The notes beneath the pieces were generated by a model that had not been told where the DNA came from, did not search any database, and saw nothing but the letters and a program-made list of their open reading frames with translations. The translations under genes were made by a program, and so were the position numbers. 64,000 nucleotides of DNA from JASMTM01 sp046483075 (GTDB lineage: Bacteria > Thermotogota > Thermotogae > Petrotogales > Kosmotogaceae), in NCBI GenBank assembly GCA_046483075.1, contig JAWODV010000066.1, positions 38,246 through 102,245 of the forward strand, read 5' to 3'. Shown piece by piece: positions 62,879-64,000 of the stretch (position 1 is its first letter; each line of letters begins with the position of its first letter).

Positions 62879-63954
62879 TGAAATATGCACTATATATTGC
62901 TCTCAAAGACTTGATTTATTTTTTCAGAAGTCGGTTTGCTCTTATTGCCTTTATAATAATGCCCGTGTTTATGATGCTCATGACAGGTTATATATTTCCA
63001 AAAATGCAGTCAACTAGAAACATGTCAATCGTTGTACTTTCTCATGATAAAGGGTTTGAAAACATGATGCGAGACAATGAAGTTGAAGGGTTTACCTTTG
63101 TTGAAAGCAAAAAGGAGCTCCGTGAATATCTAATTGAAGAAAAAGCTGATGCGGGTATGATAGTTCCTGAAAATTTCCTCAAGAGTGTTCTAGCAAATAA
63201 AGAAATTGCTGTCAGAATTATTCCCAGTCCTTCCAATCCACAAATGGCAATGTCTGCTTCTCAGGGCGTAATAACCACCCTCGGTAGCAGCATGGGTGGC
63301 TCACAGACCCAAATAGACGTTAAACTTGAAAATCCTTCCGGTGGCGAGTTTAGTTACTACAGTTTCATGGCTCCAGGAATAATGGCAATGGTTGCTGTAA
63401 TGAGTGTAGTTAATGGGCTTGCTGCCGCAATAACCATGGAAAAAGAAAAGGGTACCATGGATGGAATAATGACAACGCCCATACCGCGTTCTTCAATTGT
63501 TCTTGGAAAGGTCTTATCCCAAACAGCAAGAGGGTTATTACAGGCAGTTGTAATACTGTTGCTTGCAATATTTTTATTTGGGGTTACAGTACAGGGTTCA
63601 CTTATTCTAACGTTTTTTCTTTTGATACTCGGGATCTTTAGTTTCATTGGAATTGGCATAATTATTACCGCAGGTGCACCTGATCAGGAATCATCACAGA
63701 TGATACTGACTTCGATCACTTTTCCAATGTTATTTCTTTCGGGCGTGTTTTTTCCTGTAGAACAGATGCCAAGATTTATGCAATACCTTTCGAAGGTCTT
63801 CCCTTTAACCTTCGCGGCAGATGCATTACGTAAAGTTATGATTATGGGTGCTTCACTGTCCAGTATACGGGTAGATGTAATCGCTCTGGCAATATTCGCT
63901 GTCGTAACTCTTTCATTAGCTGTTCCATTGTTTTCCAGACTAACGACTACTTGA
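62878..63954 (+). CDS. ABC-2 type exporter permease
   Basis: A 358-residue membrane protein with one N-terminal helix, an external domain (about residues 45-155) and five C-terminal helices; LSGVFFPVEQMPRFM is the ABC-2 signature. It works with the ATPase encoded just upstream and is regulated by the PadR protein. Substrate unknown: drugs, lipids or sodium are all possible. Confidence 0.9.
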   Translation: MKYALYIALKDLIYFFRSRFALIAFIIMPVFMMLMTGYIFPKMQSTRNMSIVVLSHDKGFENMMRDNEVEGFTFVESKKELREYLIEEKADAGMIVPENFLKSVLANKEIAVRIIPSPSNPQMAMSASQGVITTLGSSMGGSQTQIDVKLENPSGGEFSYYSFMAPGIMAMVAVMSVVNGLAAAITMEKEKGTMDGIMTTPIPRSSIVLGKVLSQTARGLLQAVVILLLAIFLFGVTVQGSLILTFFLLILGIFSFIGIGIIITAGAPDQESSQMILTSITFPMLFLSGVFFPVEQMPRFMQYLSKVFPLTFAADALRKVMIMGASLSSIRVDVIALAIFAVVTLSLAVPLFSRLTTT

Positions 63955-64000
63955 TTTATAGATAAAGCTCTAATACTTAAAAGTTACTTTTTAGGACAAA

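Noticed and set aside
1..64000. CRISPR arrays, rRNA genes, insertion sequences, prophage genes
   Set aside because: I found no regularly spaced repeats, rRNA-like sequence, transposase, integrase or phage structural genes in the window.

Overview
The window looks like a chromosomal segment of an anaerobic, thermophilic Thermotogae bacterium, most likely a Kosmotoga relative. The inference rests on AT-rich DNA, a long [NiFe] Mbh-Mrp type hydrogenase operon, a group II xylose isomerase with Thermotoga-like numbering, a mini Omp-alpha (SLH domain, coiled coil, C-terminal anchor) typical of the Thermotogae toga, and many tightly packed, translationally coupled operons. I see no rRNA, CRISPR array, insertion sequence or prophage.

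Layout. 1-4.0 kb (minus): a partial membrane protein behind a nested inverted-repeat promoter, an archaeal-type peroxiredoxin, and xylR-xylA with a palindromic operator on the -10 box. 4.4-21.6 kb (plus): one 17-kb colinear block. It holds a zinc-ribbon protein, a HydB/HydG-like NAD(P)H module, a polyferredoxin, NuoH/B/C/D-like hydrogenase subunits with intact NiFe cysteines, two antiporter-type subunits, Mrp B-G homologues, a NuoI-like ferredoxin, hycI and hypF-C-D-E. 21.7-28.7 kb: a peptide (or nickel) ABC transporter, an M20 amidohydrolase and hypA. 28.7-33.0 kb: a secreted-like zinc peptidase (minus), a small HTH/coiled-coil protein and a glycine betaine ABC transporter. 33.0-42.6 kb (mostly minus): PHP phosphoesterase and TPR-GGDEF diguanylate cyclase, a small membrane protein plus nitrilase (plus strand), a PadR/HAAS/metallophosphoesterase operon, and a repair operon of mutM, polX and an HD hydrolase.

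42.8-51.1 kb: SIS sugar isomerase, ABC-2 permease, DMT exporter, lplA, GH1 beta-glucosidase, then nudix-hpf-rng. 51.1-55.1 kb: three tRNAs (Val, Asp, Cys) with clear promoters, a prepilin, CoA-transferase subunits A and B, a HEPN-like protein and a THEP1-like NTPase. 55.1-61.2 kb (minus): Omp-alpha-like protein, isoaspartyl dipeptidase, an M1-like metallopeptidase with a beta-strand-rich C-terminal region, and alkaline phosphatase. 61.3-64 kb: a PadR-ABC drug-type exporter operon whose regulator appears to begin at AUU.

How the genes work together. The hydrogenase block would make and mature a membrane-bound H2-evolving (or H2-oxidising) complex coupled to Na+/H+ movement. The unusual part is the HydB/HydG-like flavoprotein module at its head, which suggests electron exchange with NAD(P)H and not only with ferredoxin. 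Sugar (xylA, bgl), peptide (Dpp, M20, IadA) and CoA-transferase genes fit a fermentative heterotroph that disposes of electrons as H2.
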